From Flavobacterium sp. (GTDB lineage: Bacteria; Bacteroidota; Bacteroidia; Flavobacteriales; Flavobacteriaceae), in the NCBI RefSeq assembly GCF_023151265.1, contig NZ_JAKLJH010000029.1, positions 1 to 49,088 of the forward strand: a stretch of DNA of 49,088 nucleotides, written 5' to 3'. How positions within the stretch are numbered: the stretch's first letter is position 1; each line of letters starts with the position of its first letter. This document shows positions 34,728 through 42,237 of this stretch, piece by piece. Below the pieces are notes generated by a model. That model was not told where the DNA came from, searched no databases, and worked only from the letters and a program-made list of their open reading frames with translations. The position numbers and the translations under genes are program-made.

Positions 34728-34743
34728 AACAAAATATTTTGTT
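34728..34743. promoter_or_regulatory. 16-bp palindrome, candidate TetR operator
   Basis: AACAAAATATTTTGTT is a perfect palindrome, within the longer near-palindrome GTTAAACAAAATATTTTGTTAAAG. It lies 32 nt upstream of the TetR -7 box, where a TetR dimer could bind. AT-rich palindromes occur by chance in such DNA, so the role is tentative. Confidence 0.4.
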
Positions 34744-34754
34744 AAAGTTCTTTC

Positions 34755-34791
34755 AAAAAAAACCTCAAGTACATTGCTGTAATTGAGGTTT
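34755..34791 (-). terminator. Intrinsic terminator after the nucleoid-associated protein gene
   Basis: Minus strand: AAACCTCAA ... TTGAGGTTT with a 14-nt loop and a run of T. It lies just beyond the stop at 34813. Confidence 0.75.
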
Positions 34792-34812
34792 AATAATTTG
34801 TATGTAAACTGT

Positions 34813-35871
34813 TTACGATTTCTGCTCTTTGTTAAAGTAAACCAAGTAATAATACATTTGTTTTTCTTCGTCCCAACCTTTCTCCACGAATTTCTCCGCA
34901 CTTTCTGGGTTAATGAAATCCAATTTGATTTGGATATTCGTATCCAATTGAATCGTATTTTTTAACGTACGACGAACATCAGTAACCGCAGCATTTGCAA
35001 TTGGGAAACTTGAAACGTCTTCGATGCTGTATTTCGCACCTTTATCTACTTTATAATTTTTGAATTCTGGAATGAACTCAGGATTTTGCATTACTTCGTT
35101 CAGGAAAGCCGTTTCTTCAAACTCATCATTTTTCGCAAAGTGGTTGATAGCACGGTTCATGAATAATACTTCTTGTTGTTTGTCTTCAGCAGGTAAAACA
35201 ACTTCTTTAGCAAACTCTTGACAGAATTTTAAGTATTTCTTCGTCATGAAGTTTTCATCTTGAAACGCATCAACCGATAAGAAATGCTCTAACCAATAAC
35301 GTGCATCGTAACGGTTGCTATCAACGGTTAAAATTTTGTAGCCTTCTTCTTTTTTGTAGTTGAAAATGATACAACCTTTGTCCAACTTATTCAAGTTGAT
35401 TCCTTGTTGTAAAATCATTTCTAAGTTGCTTCCGTTTTCTTCAAATTGTAAGAAATCGGTTTGTACTTCACTTTTGAAAACACCAATAGCATCAACTACA
35501 TTATTATCGATAGAAACGTGTGTAAAATAGGCTACATACACTTCTCCGTTTTTAATATGTGGATGATTTGATTGCTCAAAAAGGTGTTTTGTGATTTTTT
35601 TAGAAACGTTGTGAATTTCGCTAGGATTATTGAAAACTTCGGTAGCAAAATTGTACATCTCGTTGTATTCTAAATCTACTTCATGAGCAAACTGAAAGTA
35701 GTTTTCTTCTTTTTCTCTAAAAGGTTTAAAGAAAAATTCCTTCAACAAAGGCATGATTTCATCATTCAATCCGTATGGATTTTCAGATAAGAAAATAGCT
35801 TCATTTCTGCTTTTATTTCCTACCCTATGAATTGATAGGTTTTCGATATGTGCGTTAAATAAGTTGATCAT
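34813..35871 (-). CDS. Nucleoid-associated protein (NdpA/YejK family)
   Basis: 352-aa protein of the 37-kDa nucleoid-associated (YejK/NdpA-like) family; MINLFNAHIENLSIHRVGNK at the start and GKSRNEAIFLSENPY-like N-terminal pattern, the middle region QGINLNKLDKGCIIFNYKKEEGYKI and the C-terminal 'SVDAFQDENFMTKKYL' region are characteristic. The DNA-binding role is inferred from family. It is soluble, without a signal peptide. It has its own terminator and lies in a divergent-free minus-strand run. Confidence 0.8.
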   Translation of the reverse strand: MINLFNAHIENLSIHRVGNKSRNEAIFLSENPYGLNDEIMPLLKEFFFKPFREKEENYFQFAHEVDLEYNEMYNFATEVFNNPSEIHNVSKKITKHLFEQSNHPHIKNGEVYVAYFTHVSIDNNVVDAIGVFKSEVQTDFLQFEENGSNLEMILQQGINLNKLDKGCIIFNYKKEEGYKILTVDSNRYDARYWLEHFLSVDAFQDENFMTKKYLKFCQEFAKEVVLPAEDKQQEVLFMNRAINHFAKNDEFEETAFLNEVMQNPEFIPEFKNYKVDKGAKYSIEDVSSFPIANAAVTDVRRTLKNTIQLDTNIQIKLDFINPESAEKFVEKGWDEEKQMYYYLVYFNKEQKS

Positions 35872-35882
35872 TTTTAAATTTA

Positions 35883-35920
35883 AGTTTAAAAGGTTAGGAG
35901 TTTAGAAGTTTAAAAGAGTT
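35883..35920. repeat. Degenerate GTTTAAAAG/GTTTAGAAG repeats
   Basis: Four related words (GTTTAAAAGG, GTTAGGAG, GTTTAGAAG, GTTTAAAAGAG) follow one another in the gap 35872-35974. Low-complexity words of this kind recur in other gaps of the window. Confidence 0.5.
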
Positions 35921-35974
35921 TGTAAGGAGTATTTTCCTTATAAGCTTTTAACATATCAACTTTTAACCCATTTT

Positions 35975-36526
35975 TTAATTCCAATTTTCTTCAAATCCCA
36001 TGTCTTCGAAGCTGTCATCGCCATCAAACATGTCGAAATCATCGTCATCGAAATCGTCTTCAAAGTCACCGTAAATATCGTCATTAGAAATATCACCTCT
36101 TAATCCGCTTTGACCTGCTTCTGCTGGTAATTCGCCATGAGAAAATAATAAAGCTGGATAAGTTTCACCTGCTTCTTTTTCTTCTTCAATAGCAGCTAAT
36201 TCCACGAAGAATGTCCACATGCTAAAGAAATCATATACATACACCATTTTGGTATTGTCTTGGTGCATCAAATCTTCAATTTTGAAGTCTACCATCGTTT
36301 TCATTTCACCAGGAACTTCTCCGGTATCAAACAATGGAATTTCGTCTTCTTCGTTCCAAGTCCAATCGTCTTCACAAGTAAAGAATGAACCTGTTTCTGT
36401 TCCATCAAAGCCAAAAGCGTTTACGATAGCATTGTGTAAATCTTCTAAGGTGTTGTCGCTTTCAATGGCAATATCTCTAAAAATATCTTCTTCAGCATCG
36501 AGAATCACTCGGAATTTGTAAATCAT
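35975..36526 (-). CDS. Plasmid pRiA4b ORF-3-like protein with acidic tail
   Basis: The 183-aa product begins MIYKFRVILDAEEDIFRDIA and contains the pRiA4b ORF-3-like domain (LEDLHNAIVNAFGFDGTETG, VYVYDFFSMWTFFVEL). Despite the family's alternative name (IS1096 passenger TnpR-like) nothing mobile is nearby. The last 45 residues are extremely Asp/Glu-rich (DDDFDMFDGDDSFEDMGFEENWN), suggesting a protein-binding tail. Its function is unknown. The upstream -7 box TACTTTTG lies 24 nt from the ATG. Confidence 0.8.
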   Translation of the reverse strand: MIYKFRVILDAEEDIFRDIAIESDNTLEDLHNAIVNAFGFDGTETGSFFTCEDDWTWNEEDEIPLFDTGEVPGEMKTMVDFKIEDLMHQDNTKMVYVYDFFSMWTFFVELAAIEEEKEAGETYPALLFSHGELPAEAGQSGLRGDISNDDIYGDFEDDFDDDDFDMFDGDDSFEDMGFEENWN

Positions 36527-36549
36527 AATCTTTGAAATTTTAAGAAATG

Positions 36550-36557
36550 CAAAAGTA
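36550..36557 (-). promoter_or_regulatory. Putative -7 box of the pRiA4b ORF-3-like gene
   Basis: TACTTTTG on the minus strand fits TAnnTTTG; the ATG is 24 nt downstream. Confidence 0.45.
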
Positions 36558-36607
36558 ATTATTATTTATGAGAAACTTTTTTGCTTTTGCGATTTGTTGA
36601 TAAGATT

Positions 36608-37424
36608 TTAAAATATGGATAATGAGGTTTCAGTCGTTAATCGTTCTAAGGTTTCCAAGCCATAAAATGAATTTCCTTTTTTGTTTAATTTCGGACTCCA
36701 AACCGCTACCGTATAATGATTTGGAAAAACTGCAACTACGCCACCACCAACACCACTTTTTCCTGGAAGTCCCACTTTAAACGTAAATTCGCCTGCTTGA
36801 TCATAAAAACCACACATTTGCATTAAGGCATTCATGCGTTTGCATTTGCTAGTCGAAAGGAATTTTTTATCACTTTTTGGAATTACGCCATTATTAGCAA
36901 ATACTTGAAAGCACTTAGCCAAATCAACGCAAGTCATTTCAATAGAACATTGATGGTAATAAAAATCTAAAACTGCTTCGGGTTCGTTTTTGATGTTCCC
37001 AAAGGATTTGATAAAGTTTACTAAAGCTGCATTTCTATAACCAAAAGCTTTTTCGGATTGTGCTACATTTTTGTTGTAATTGATATTTGGATTTTCTGTC
37101 AGTTCTCTTACGAAATCAAGAAGGAATGCTTTTGGATTTTCAAAATGATCTAACATTAAATCGGCAACAACTAAAGCACCAGCATTGATAAATGGATTTC
37201 TTGGAATACCATTTTCATTTTCCAATTGTACTAAGGAATTAAATGAATTTCCAGAAGGTTCGTAACCAACGCGTTCCCATAAATCGTTTCCAATTTTAGA
37301 ATGCAATTCCGAATTTATTGGCATCAATTTTTGCTAATTCTGGAATGTAATCGGCTACTTTTCCGGTGTTTTCGATTTGTATGACTTCGTTGTAAATTCC
37401 GTCTAAAATATCTTGGTATGCCAT
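36608..37424 (-). pseudogene. glsA: Glutaminase, broken by an internal deletion and frameshift
   Basis: Glutaminase A hydrolyses glutamine to glutamate and ammonia. From ATG 37424 the frame reads MAYQDILDGIYNEVIQIENT then GKVADYIPELAKIDANKFGIA, the standard glutaminase N-terminus, and hits TAA at 37296-37298 after 42 codons. The rest (SKIGNDLWERVGYEPSGNSF to the end) continues in another frame, from which the track makes a 239-aa ORF. Compared with the family, about 34 residues are missing at the joint, including the SIQSISK stretch with the catalytic Ser-x-x-Lys. The remaining parts are intact (GIPRNPFINAGALVV, KSGVGGGVVAVFP). The track ORF from 37327 would be a dead enzyme. An assembly error is possible. 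Confidence 0.82.
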
Positions 37425-37451
37425 GAAACTAATTTTGGTAAAAATAGTTAC

Positions 37452-38045
37452 TTACAGAAAAGGAATGCGTTTTTTGAGCTCTTTTTTTGATAAAAAATTA
37501 CCTTTTGAAGGATAGTGTCTTTTTGAGGGGATATTGTTAAAAATTAAAGCAGTTATCAAAAGAATAATAGCACCAGATAAAACGGGCGAAATCACATAGA
37601 AATACCCCAATTCTTTTATTTTATCGGAACCTGCAATGGCAATTAAAGCAGTGGCTCCACCTGGTGGATGTAAGGTTTTTGTAATTTGCATTAAAACAAT
37701 AGATAAGGAAACTGCTAAAGGAGCCGCTACCCAAATTAAATCGGGTAATAATTTATAAATACTTACTCCAATTATTGCTGAAATAACGTGGCCTCCAATA
37801 AGGTTTCGAGGTTGCGCTAGAGGACTTTCAATAACTCCGTAAATCAAAACACAAGTAGCTCCAAAAGAACCAATAAGAAAAACATTGTCCGAAGCAGAGA
37901 AAATCCGAAATTGTAGTAAACTTATAATTCCTAAACCTATAAACGATCCTAAAAAAGCCCAAAAGTGTTCTTTAAAATCAACTAAAGTTTCTTTGTATAA
38001 AACGTATTTTGCTTTTCTGTAATTGCGTTTTAGCTTTTTTGTCAT
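37452..38045 (-). CDS. HPP family integral membrane protein
   Basis: 197-aa protein with four to five TM segments (FWAFLGSFIGLGIISLLQF, VFLIGSFGATCVLIYGVI, GGHVISAIIGVSIYKLL, WVAAPLAVSLSIVLMQI, FYVISPVLSGAIILLITALIF). It has the family-defining TLHPPGGATALIA motif. HPP proteins are thought to transport nitrite or other small solutes in some species; the substrate here is unknown. It is not coupled to its neighbours. A TAACTTTG box lies 64 nt upstream. Confidence 0.88.
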   Translation of the reverse strand: MTKKLKRNYRKAKYVLYKETLVDFKEHFWAFLGSFIGLGIISLLQFRIFSASDNVFLIGSFGATCVLIYGVIESPLAQPRNLIGGHVISAIIGVSIYKLLPDLIWVAAPLAVSLSIVLMQITKTLHPPGGATALIAIAGSDKIKELGYFYVISPVLSGAIILLITALIFNNIPSKRHYPSKGNFLSKKELKKRIPFL

Positions 38046-38108
38046 TTCGTTTTTTTAAAGAATTGAGGTTTAATTTTTTGTAATTTTTTTCCTTTAGAAG
38101 GAACAATG

Positions 38109-38116
38109 CAAAGTTA
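38109..38116 (-). promoter_or_regulatory. Putative -7 box of the HPP gene
   Basis: TAACTTTG on the minus strand matches TAnnTTTG, 64 nt upstream of the HPP start. Confidence 0.4.
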
Positions 38117-38133
38117 ATTTTTTAAATTAAAAC

Positions 38134-38300
38134 ATGACTAGAAAACTAAAACTTACAATTCATCCTCAAAAAATGACAGTTCGGTTAGTTTCAATTTTAT
38201 GGGTGCGATTTCTGTTGCAACTTTGCTTCATCAAAATAAGATAGTTCAAGCGCAAGAACAAAAACAAGATCAAAATCAAAAATCAAAAAACGAACATTAG
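38134..38300 (+). pseudogene. Possible small ORF split by a one-base change in a poly-A run
   Basis: From ATG 38134, frame 1 reads MTRKLKLTIHPQK and continues poorly. If one A is added to the A6 run at 38168-38173, it instead joins the frame that reads NDSSVSFNFMGAISVATLLH, then QNKIVQAQEQKQDQNQKSKN and stops at TAG 38298-38300. The joined product, about 55 aa, would have a hydrophilic start, a short hydrophobic stretch and a Gln/Lys-rich end. No family is recognised. It could be chance; the MGAISV start at 38199 gives only 33 codons. Confidence 0.25.
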
Positions 38301-38323
38301 TATTAATCAATTAAAAAAAGCAA

Positions 38324-38386
38324 AGTGTCTCCGAGAATCTCTAATCAACACAATCAAAATCAAAAAATCTCGGTGAAGCTCTGTGT
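38324..38386. repeat. Flavobacterial-type degenerate intergenic words
   Basis: GTGTCTCCGAGAATCTCT ... CTCGGTGAAGCTCTGTGT repeats the CTC(C/G)G(A/T)GAA...CTCT pattern twice, just before the gene at 38403. The gap 38046-38402 otherwise holds only the HPP promoter and the doubtful small ORF. Confidence 0.4.
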
Positions 38387-38402
38387 AAAAACAATTAAAA
38401 TT

Positions 38403-39023
38403 ATGACAAAATTAATCACTATCATCGCAATGTTTGTCGCTTCAATTGTATCAGCGCAAACACAGTTTGATCAAGGAATGCAAAAAGCCTTACAAACTTG
38501 GAAAGAAAGAAATTCAAAAGAAGCATTAGTTCAATTCGAGAAAATTGCTTCGGTTGAAAAAACAAATTGGTTGCCAAATTACTACATCGCTTTTATCACT
38601 ACAACACAAGCTTTTGGCGAAAAAGACAAAACTAAAATGGAGTCTTTATTGAATTCGGCTCAAAAAGCACAAGATGTTTGTAACGAATTAGCTCAAGACA
38701 ATCCAGAAGTTTTAGTGCTACAAGCCATGATTCACACCGCTTGGATTGTATATGATCCAATGACAAACGGACAAAGGTTATCAGGAGACGTGATGTATAT
38801 TTTGAATAAAGCGTATAAAATAGCTCCTGAAAACCCGAGAGTTGTGTTTCAAAAAGCTTCGTTTGAAAAAGGTATGGCACAATATTTTGGACAAGATACG
38901 CAACCAATGTGTGCCCAAATTGAAAAAGCAATCGAACTTTTTGCTACTTTTAAACCTGAATCGGCTTTTCATCCAAGTTGGGGATTAGACAAAGCACAAG
39001 AAGCAGTAAAGGGTTGTAAATAA
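38403..39023 (+). CDS. Secreted TPR-like protein
   Basis: Start at MTKLITIIAMFVASIVSAQ (38403), a clean signal peptide; the 26 upstream track codons are low-complexity intergenic sequence. The 206-aa product has helical, TPR-like content (ALVQFEKIASVEKTNWLPNY, YILNKAYKIAPENPRVVFQK, KPESAFHPSWGLDKAQEAV). The function is unknown; TPR proteins mediate protein contacts. It ends 10 nt before the sensor-kinase gene and is probably the first gene of that regulatory unit. Confidence 0.8.
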   Translation: MTKLITIIAMFVASIVSAQTQFDQGMQKALQTWKERNSKEALVQFEKIASVEKTNWLPNYYIAFITTTQAFGEKDKTKMESLLNSAQKAQDVCNELAQDNPEVLVLQAMIHTAWIVYDPMTNGQRLSGDVMYILNKAYKIAPENPRVVFQKASFEKGMAQYFGQDTQPMCAQIEKAIELFATFKPESAFHPSWGLDKAQEAVKGCK

Positions 39024-39033
39024 AATTTTTAAA

Positions 39034-40371
39034 ATGAAATATTCAAGAGAAATAGTTAAAGCAGTAGTGATTGGAATTGTAATTTTTGCAATACTTCAAG
39101 GCATAAATATTGTAATCACTAGAAGTTTACCAAGTCTTCTTTCATTAAAATGGAATTTCATTTTTACAATGTTGTATAGTGTTGTACTTTATTTTGCCAA
39201 TGCTTTAATTTTTATTCAATTAGATAAGTATTTTGAAAAGAACAGATTTCATTTAAAAAGATTAGTAATTGGATTTTTAGCTTCGTTTTTTGTTTCGGGA
39301 TTAGCTATTTTCTTTTTGCGAATGTTGGAAGACGTTGGGTTTGAAAACAAAACGATTCAAGAATTTATTCAAAACGAAATGCCCGCTAATTATGTTGTGG
39401 CAATGGTGATTACGATTATCGTTTCGTTAGTAGTTCACCTGGTTTATTTCTACAAATCGTTTCAGGAAAACAAATTAAAAGAGCAAAAAATCATTGCAGG
39501 AACGGCTTCGGCACAATTTGAAAGTTTAAAAAATCAAATCGATCCGCATTTTCTTTTTAATAGTTTGAATGTATTGAGTTCGTTAATCGAGGAAAATCCC
39601 GAAAGTGCTCAAAAATTTACGACTTCGCTTTCCAAGATTTATCGCTATGTTTTGGAACAAAAAGATAAGGAATTAGTTTCGGTAGCTGAAGAATTACAAT
39701 TTGCCAAAACGTACATGAATTTACTAAAAATGCGATTTGAAAACAGCATCACTTTTGAAATTCCGGAAGGTTTTGATAACGAAGAAGCTAAAGTAGTTCC
39801 GTTGTCGCTGCAATTGTTATTAGAAAATTGCATCAAGCACAATGTAGTTAGCGAAGCAAAACCGCTACATGTAAAGATTAGTATTGAAAATGGTCAGTTA
39901 GTCATCACTAACAATCTTCAGAAAAAAGAAGTTTTACAAGACCGAAAAGGCGTAGGATTACAAAATATTGTGAATCGCTACGGAATTTTAACCAAAAGAA
40001 AAGTATTGGTAGAAGAAAACGAAAAAGAGTTCAAAGTATTTCTACCGATTTTAACAAAACAAATTAGTATTATGGAAACAACATACAATTATAATGAACA
40101 AACGGCTTACGACAGAGCGTCAAGAAGAGTCAAAGAAATAAAAGAGTTTTACGGAAGTTTAATTTCCTATTGCATCGTAATTCCGGTTTTAGTGTTTATC
40201 AATTTTAGAACTTTCTCAGGATTTCAATGGTTTTGGTTTCCGATGTTAGGTTGGGGAATGGGATTAGTTTTTCACGCTTTTAGAGTTTTCGGTTACGGAA
40301 GTTCGTGGGAAGAACGAAAAATTCAAGAGATTTTGAAAAAAGATCAAGACAAAAGCAATAAGTGGGAATAA
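39034..40371 (+). CDS. LytS-type sensor histidine kinase with C-terminal 2TM domain
   Basis: Membrane sensor kinase of a LytTR two-component system. Four N-terminal TM segments (about 8-26, 43-62, 76-96, 121-141) are followed by a His_kinase domain with phosphoacceptor H172 (QIDPHFLFNSLNVLSSLI). The ATPase part shows the N box LLLENCIKHNVV and the G box KGVGLQNIVNRYG. At about residue 345 a second module begins (METTYNYNEQTAYDRASRRV) that is a 2TM domain, homologous to the following gene and ending in EERKIQEILKK. This looks like the fusion of a kinase and a small 2TM protein. The signal is unknown. Confidence 0.9.
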   Translation: MKYSREIVKAVVIGIVIFAILQGINIVITRSLPSLLSLKWNFIFTMLYSVVLYFANALIFIQLDKYFEKNRFHLKRLVIGFLASFFVSGLAIFFLRMLEDVGFENKTIQEFIQNEMPANYVVAMVITIIVSLVVHLVYFYKSFQENKLKEQKIIAGTASAQFESLKNQIDPHFLFNSLNVLSSLIEENPESAQKFTTSLSKIYRYVLEQKDKELVSVAEELQFAKTYMNLLKMRFENSITFEIPEGFDNEEAKVVPLSLQLLLENCIKHNVVSEAKPLHVKISIENGQLVITNNLQKKEVLQDRKGVGLQNIVNRYGILTKRKVLVEENEKEFKVFLPILTKQISIMETTYNYNEQTAYDRASRRVKEIKEFYGSLISYCIVIPVLVFINFRTFSGFQWFWFPMLGWGMGLVFHAFRVFGYGSSWEERKIQEILKKDQDKSNKWE

Positions 40372-40395
40372 TTAAATTTTAAAAAATAAGAAATT

Positions 40396-40764
40396 ATGAG
40401 TTTACAAGATAGAATCAATAGTAGAATGGATAAAGAAGCGTTTAAAAACTTTGTTCCATCAAATGCAGAAGAAGCAAGATATTATGAAGCAGTTAAAAGA
40501 GTAAAGAAAATTAAAGGATTTTATACACACGCAGTTGTTTATTTGGTTATTAATATTATGATTGTGATTATCAATATTCAAAACTTAAAAGATGGCGAAA
40601 GTTATTTTCAAGCGCATAATTTCTTCACCGCTTTCTTTTGGGGATTAGGATTATTAGCTCACGGATTATCAGTATTTTTACCTGATTTTATCATGGGACA
40701 AAACTGGGAAGAACGCAAGATAAAGGAATTTATGGAGAAAGAAAAAGCGAATAAGTGGGAATAA
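40396..40764 (+). CDS. Small 2TM domain protein
   Basis: 122-aa protein with two TM segments (GFYTHAVVYLVINIMIVIINI and FFTAFFWGLGLLAHGLSVFL) followed by NWEERKIKEFMEKEK. It is a paralogue of the C-terminal module of the upstream kinase: both share YxxAxxRVKxIKxFY before TM1 and WEERKI after TM2, and both end in (S/A)NKWE. It is encoded between the kinase and its regulator, so it may modulate kinase signalling; this is inference. Confidence 0.88.
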   Translation: MSLQDRINSRMDKEAFKNFVPSNAEEARYYEAVKRVKKIKGFYTHAVVYLVINIMIVIINIQNLKDGESYFQAHNFFTAFFWGLGLLAHGLSVFLPDFIMGQNWEERKIKEFMEKEKANKWE

Positions 40765-40767
40765 TTA

Positions 40768-40831
40768 GTCGCAGTTTTCAGTCGCAGTTGACAACACAAG
40801 AACTTGAAACCTGAAACTTAAAACCTGAAAC
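40768..40831. repeat. Degenerate GTCGCAGTT and CTTGAAACCTGAAAC repeats
   Basis: GTCGCAGTTT and GTCGCAGTTG occur at 40768 and 40781; then ACTTGAAACCTGAAACTTAAAACCTGAAAC (40802-40831) has tandem TGAAAC units. A similar unit, in reverse orientation, is at 46003-46033. Confidence 0.55.
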
Positions 40832-40840
40832 AAAAATACA

Positions 40841-41593
40841 ATGAACATATTAATTATCGAAGACGAAAAACCAGCAGCACGATTGTTGCAACGCAAGGTT
40901 GAAAAATTAGGATTGCAAGTAAATACGATGTTACATTCTGTGGAAGAAGCTATTGCTTGGTTTCAAAACCATCCGCATCCTGATTTGATTTTTTTGGACA
41001 TTCAATTGTCTGATGGTTTGTCGTTTGAGATATTTGAGCAAATTGATATTAAAAGCGCCGTGATTTTCACAACCGCTTATGATGAATATGCGTTACGAGC
41101 TTTCAAATTGAATAGTATTGATTATTTGTTGAAACCAATTGATGAAGAAGATTTAGAGGTTGCGGTCAATAAATTCAAAGCCAGAAACCAAGCACAAAAT
41201 ATTTCATTAGATTTTGAAGCGATAAAGCGCATGTTAATCAATCCAGTTGAGAAAGAATACAAAAAGCGTTTTTCGGTAAAAATTGGACAACAACTAAAAG
41301 TCATTTCAATTGATGAAGTAGAATGTTTTTATAGCGAAAACAAAGGAACTTATATTCACACCTTAGACAATAGAGATTATCTAATCGATTCTACTTTAGA
41401 AGTTGTTGAAGCCGAAATCAATCCAAAAGAATTCTATCGCGTAAGCCGAAAATTCATTGTTCCACTGAAAGCAGTAAAGGAAATTCAAGTGTATTCGAAT
41501 TCAAGATTAAAAATCATTTTACCAACATACAAAGACGATGAGGTGATTGTAGCAAGAGAACGTGTTGGTGATTTTAAGGAATGGATTGGTTGA
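40841..41593 (+). CDS. LytTR-family response regulator
   Basis: Response regulator of the upstream kinase. The receiver domain has D8/E7 acidic pocket (IIEDE), phosphoacceptor D53 (LIFLDIQLSDG), T/Y switch residues (IFTTAYDEYAL) and K near 107 (DYLLKPIDEED). The LytTR DNA-binding domain (about 150-248) reads RFSVKIGQQLKVISIDEVEC ... NRDYLIDSTLEVVEAEINPKEFYRVSRKFIVPLKAV. It probably binds LytTR-type direct repeats in target promoters. The upstream kinase is the obvious partner, though the repeat-filled gap lies between the 2TM gene and this gene. Confidence 0.93.
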   Translation: MNILIIEDEKPAARLLQRKVEKLGLQVNTMLHSVEEAIAWFQNHPHPDLIFLDIQLSDGLSFEIFEQIDIKSAVIFTTAYDEYALRAFKLNSIDYLLKPIDEEDLEVAVNKFKARNQAQNISLDFEAIKRMLINPVEKEYKKRFSVKIGQQLKVISIDEVECFYSENKGTYIHTLDNRDYLIDSTLEVVEAEINPKEFYRVSRKFIVPLKAVKEIQVYSNSRLKIILPTYKDDEVIVARERVGDFKEWIG

Positions 41594-41635
41594 TAAAGAA
41601 TTGTTAATTAACAGCAAACAAAATAAATATCTCAC

Positions 41636-41643
41636 TATTTTTG
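41636..41643 (+). promoter_or_regulatory. Putative -7 box of the TlpA-like gene
   Basis: TATTTTTG fits TAnnTTTG and lies 12 nt before the ATG at 41656. No convincing -33 element. Confidence 0.35.
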
Positions 41644-41655
41644 ATAAAAAAGTAG

Positions 41656-42144
41656 ATGAGATATTTTCGTTTCATAGTAATTTCGATTTTCTTTTTGAGT
41701 TTTTCTGCGAAAGCTCAAGACTTAATTACGTTTCAAAACTTTGACGAATTGAATGCTTACATTCAAAATAATTCAGAAAAATCTTTAGTAATTAATTTTT
41801 GGGCAACTTGGTGTGCGCCTTGTGTGAAAGAGTTGCCTTATTTTCAAAAATTACATGAAGAAAATCCTAATGTAAAAGTCGTAACTGTAAGTTTAGATTT
41901 TGATAAACAAGTGGAAAATAAATTGAAACCGTTTCTTAAAAAAAAGAATTACACTTTTGTAACCACTTATATGGCTGATAAAAAATTCAACAATTGGATT
42001 TCAAAAGTCGATGAAAATTGGTCGGGTTCCATTCCAGCTACTTGGATTATTAATGGAAATAAAGGCATTTTCGTAGAACAAGAATTTGCTTCGTTTGAAG
42101 AATTAAATCAGTTTGTAAATGAATCACTAACCAAATTAAATTAA
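41656..42144 (+). CDS. Secreted TlpA/ResA-like thioredoxin
   Basis: Signal peptide MRYFRFIVISIFFLSFSAKAQ, then a thioredoxin fold with the CxxC motif C53-A-P-C56 (FWATWCAPCVKEL), plus the TlpA-type ATWIINGNKGIF and cis-proline region (SGSIPATW). Probably a periplasmic thiol-disulfide reductase, for example in cytochrome c maturation or oxidative repair. It follows the LytTR regulator by 62 nt but has its own -7 box. Confidence 0.88.
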   Translation: MRYFRFIVISIFFLSFSAKAQDLITFQNFDELNAYIQNNSEKSLVINFWATWCAPCVKELPYFQKLHEENPNVKVVTVSLDFDKQVENKLKPFLKKKNYTFVTTYMADKKFNNWISKVDENWSGSIPATWIINGNKGIFVEQEFASFEELNQFVNESLTKLN

Positions 42145-42150
42145 TATGAA

Positions 42151-42201
42151 ATCGCCACTTAAACAAGTTTGCCTAAGCAAACACCAATAAAAAAAGGCGA
42201 T
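42151..42201 (+). promoter_or_regulatory. Nested hairpin in the leader of the redoxin gene
   Basis: Outer arms ATCGCC (42151-42156) and GGCGAT (42196-42201) enclose a perfect inner hairpin GTTTGC-CTAA-GCAAAC (42167-42182). It lies 36 nt upstream of the redoxin ATG. Downstream, CGATAAC and ACATATATGA occur twice each. Confidence 0.4.
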
Positions 42202-42237
42202 AACATATATGACCGATAACAAATAAATTTTACATAT

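Noticed and set aside
35975-36526. Plasmid or IS relic suggested by the 'pRiA4b ORF-3/IS1096 passenger' family name
   Set aside because: No transposase, inverted repeats or target duplications nearby; the gene looks like an ordinary chromosomal gene.
41599-41616. TTGTTAATTAACAG palindrome before the TlpA-like gene
   Set aside because: Short AT-rich palindrome, no second copy, and not at a telling distance from the -7 box.
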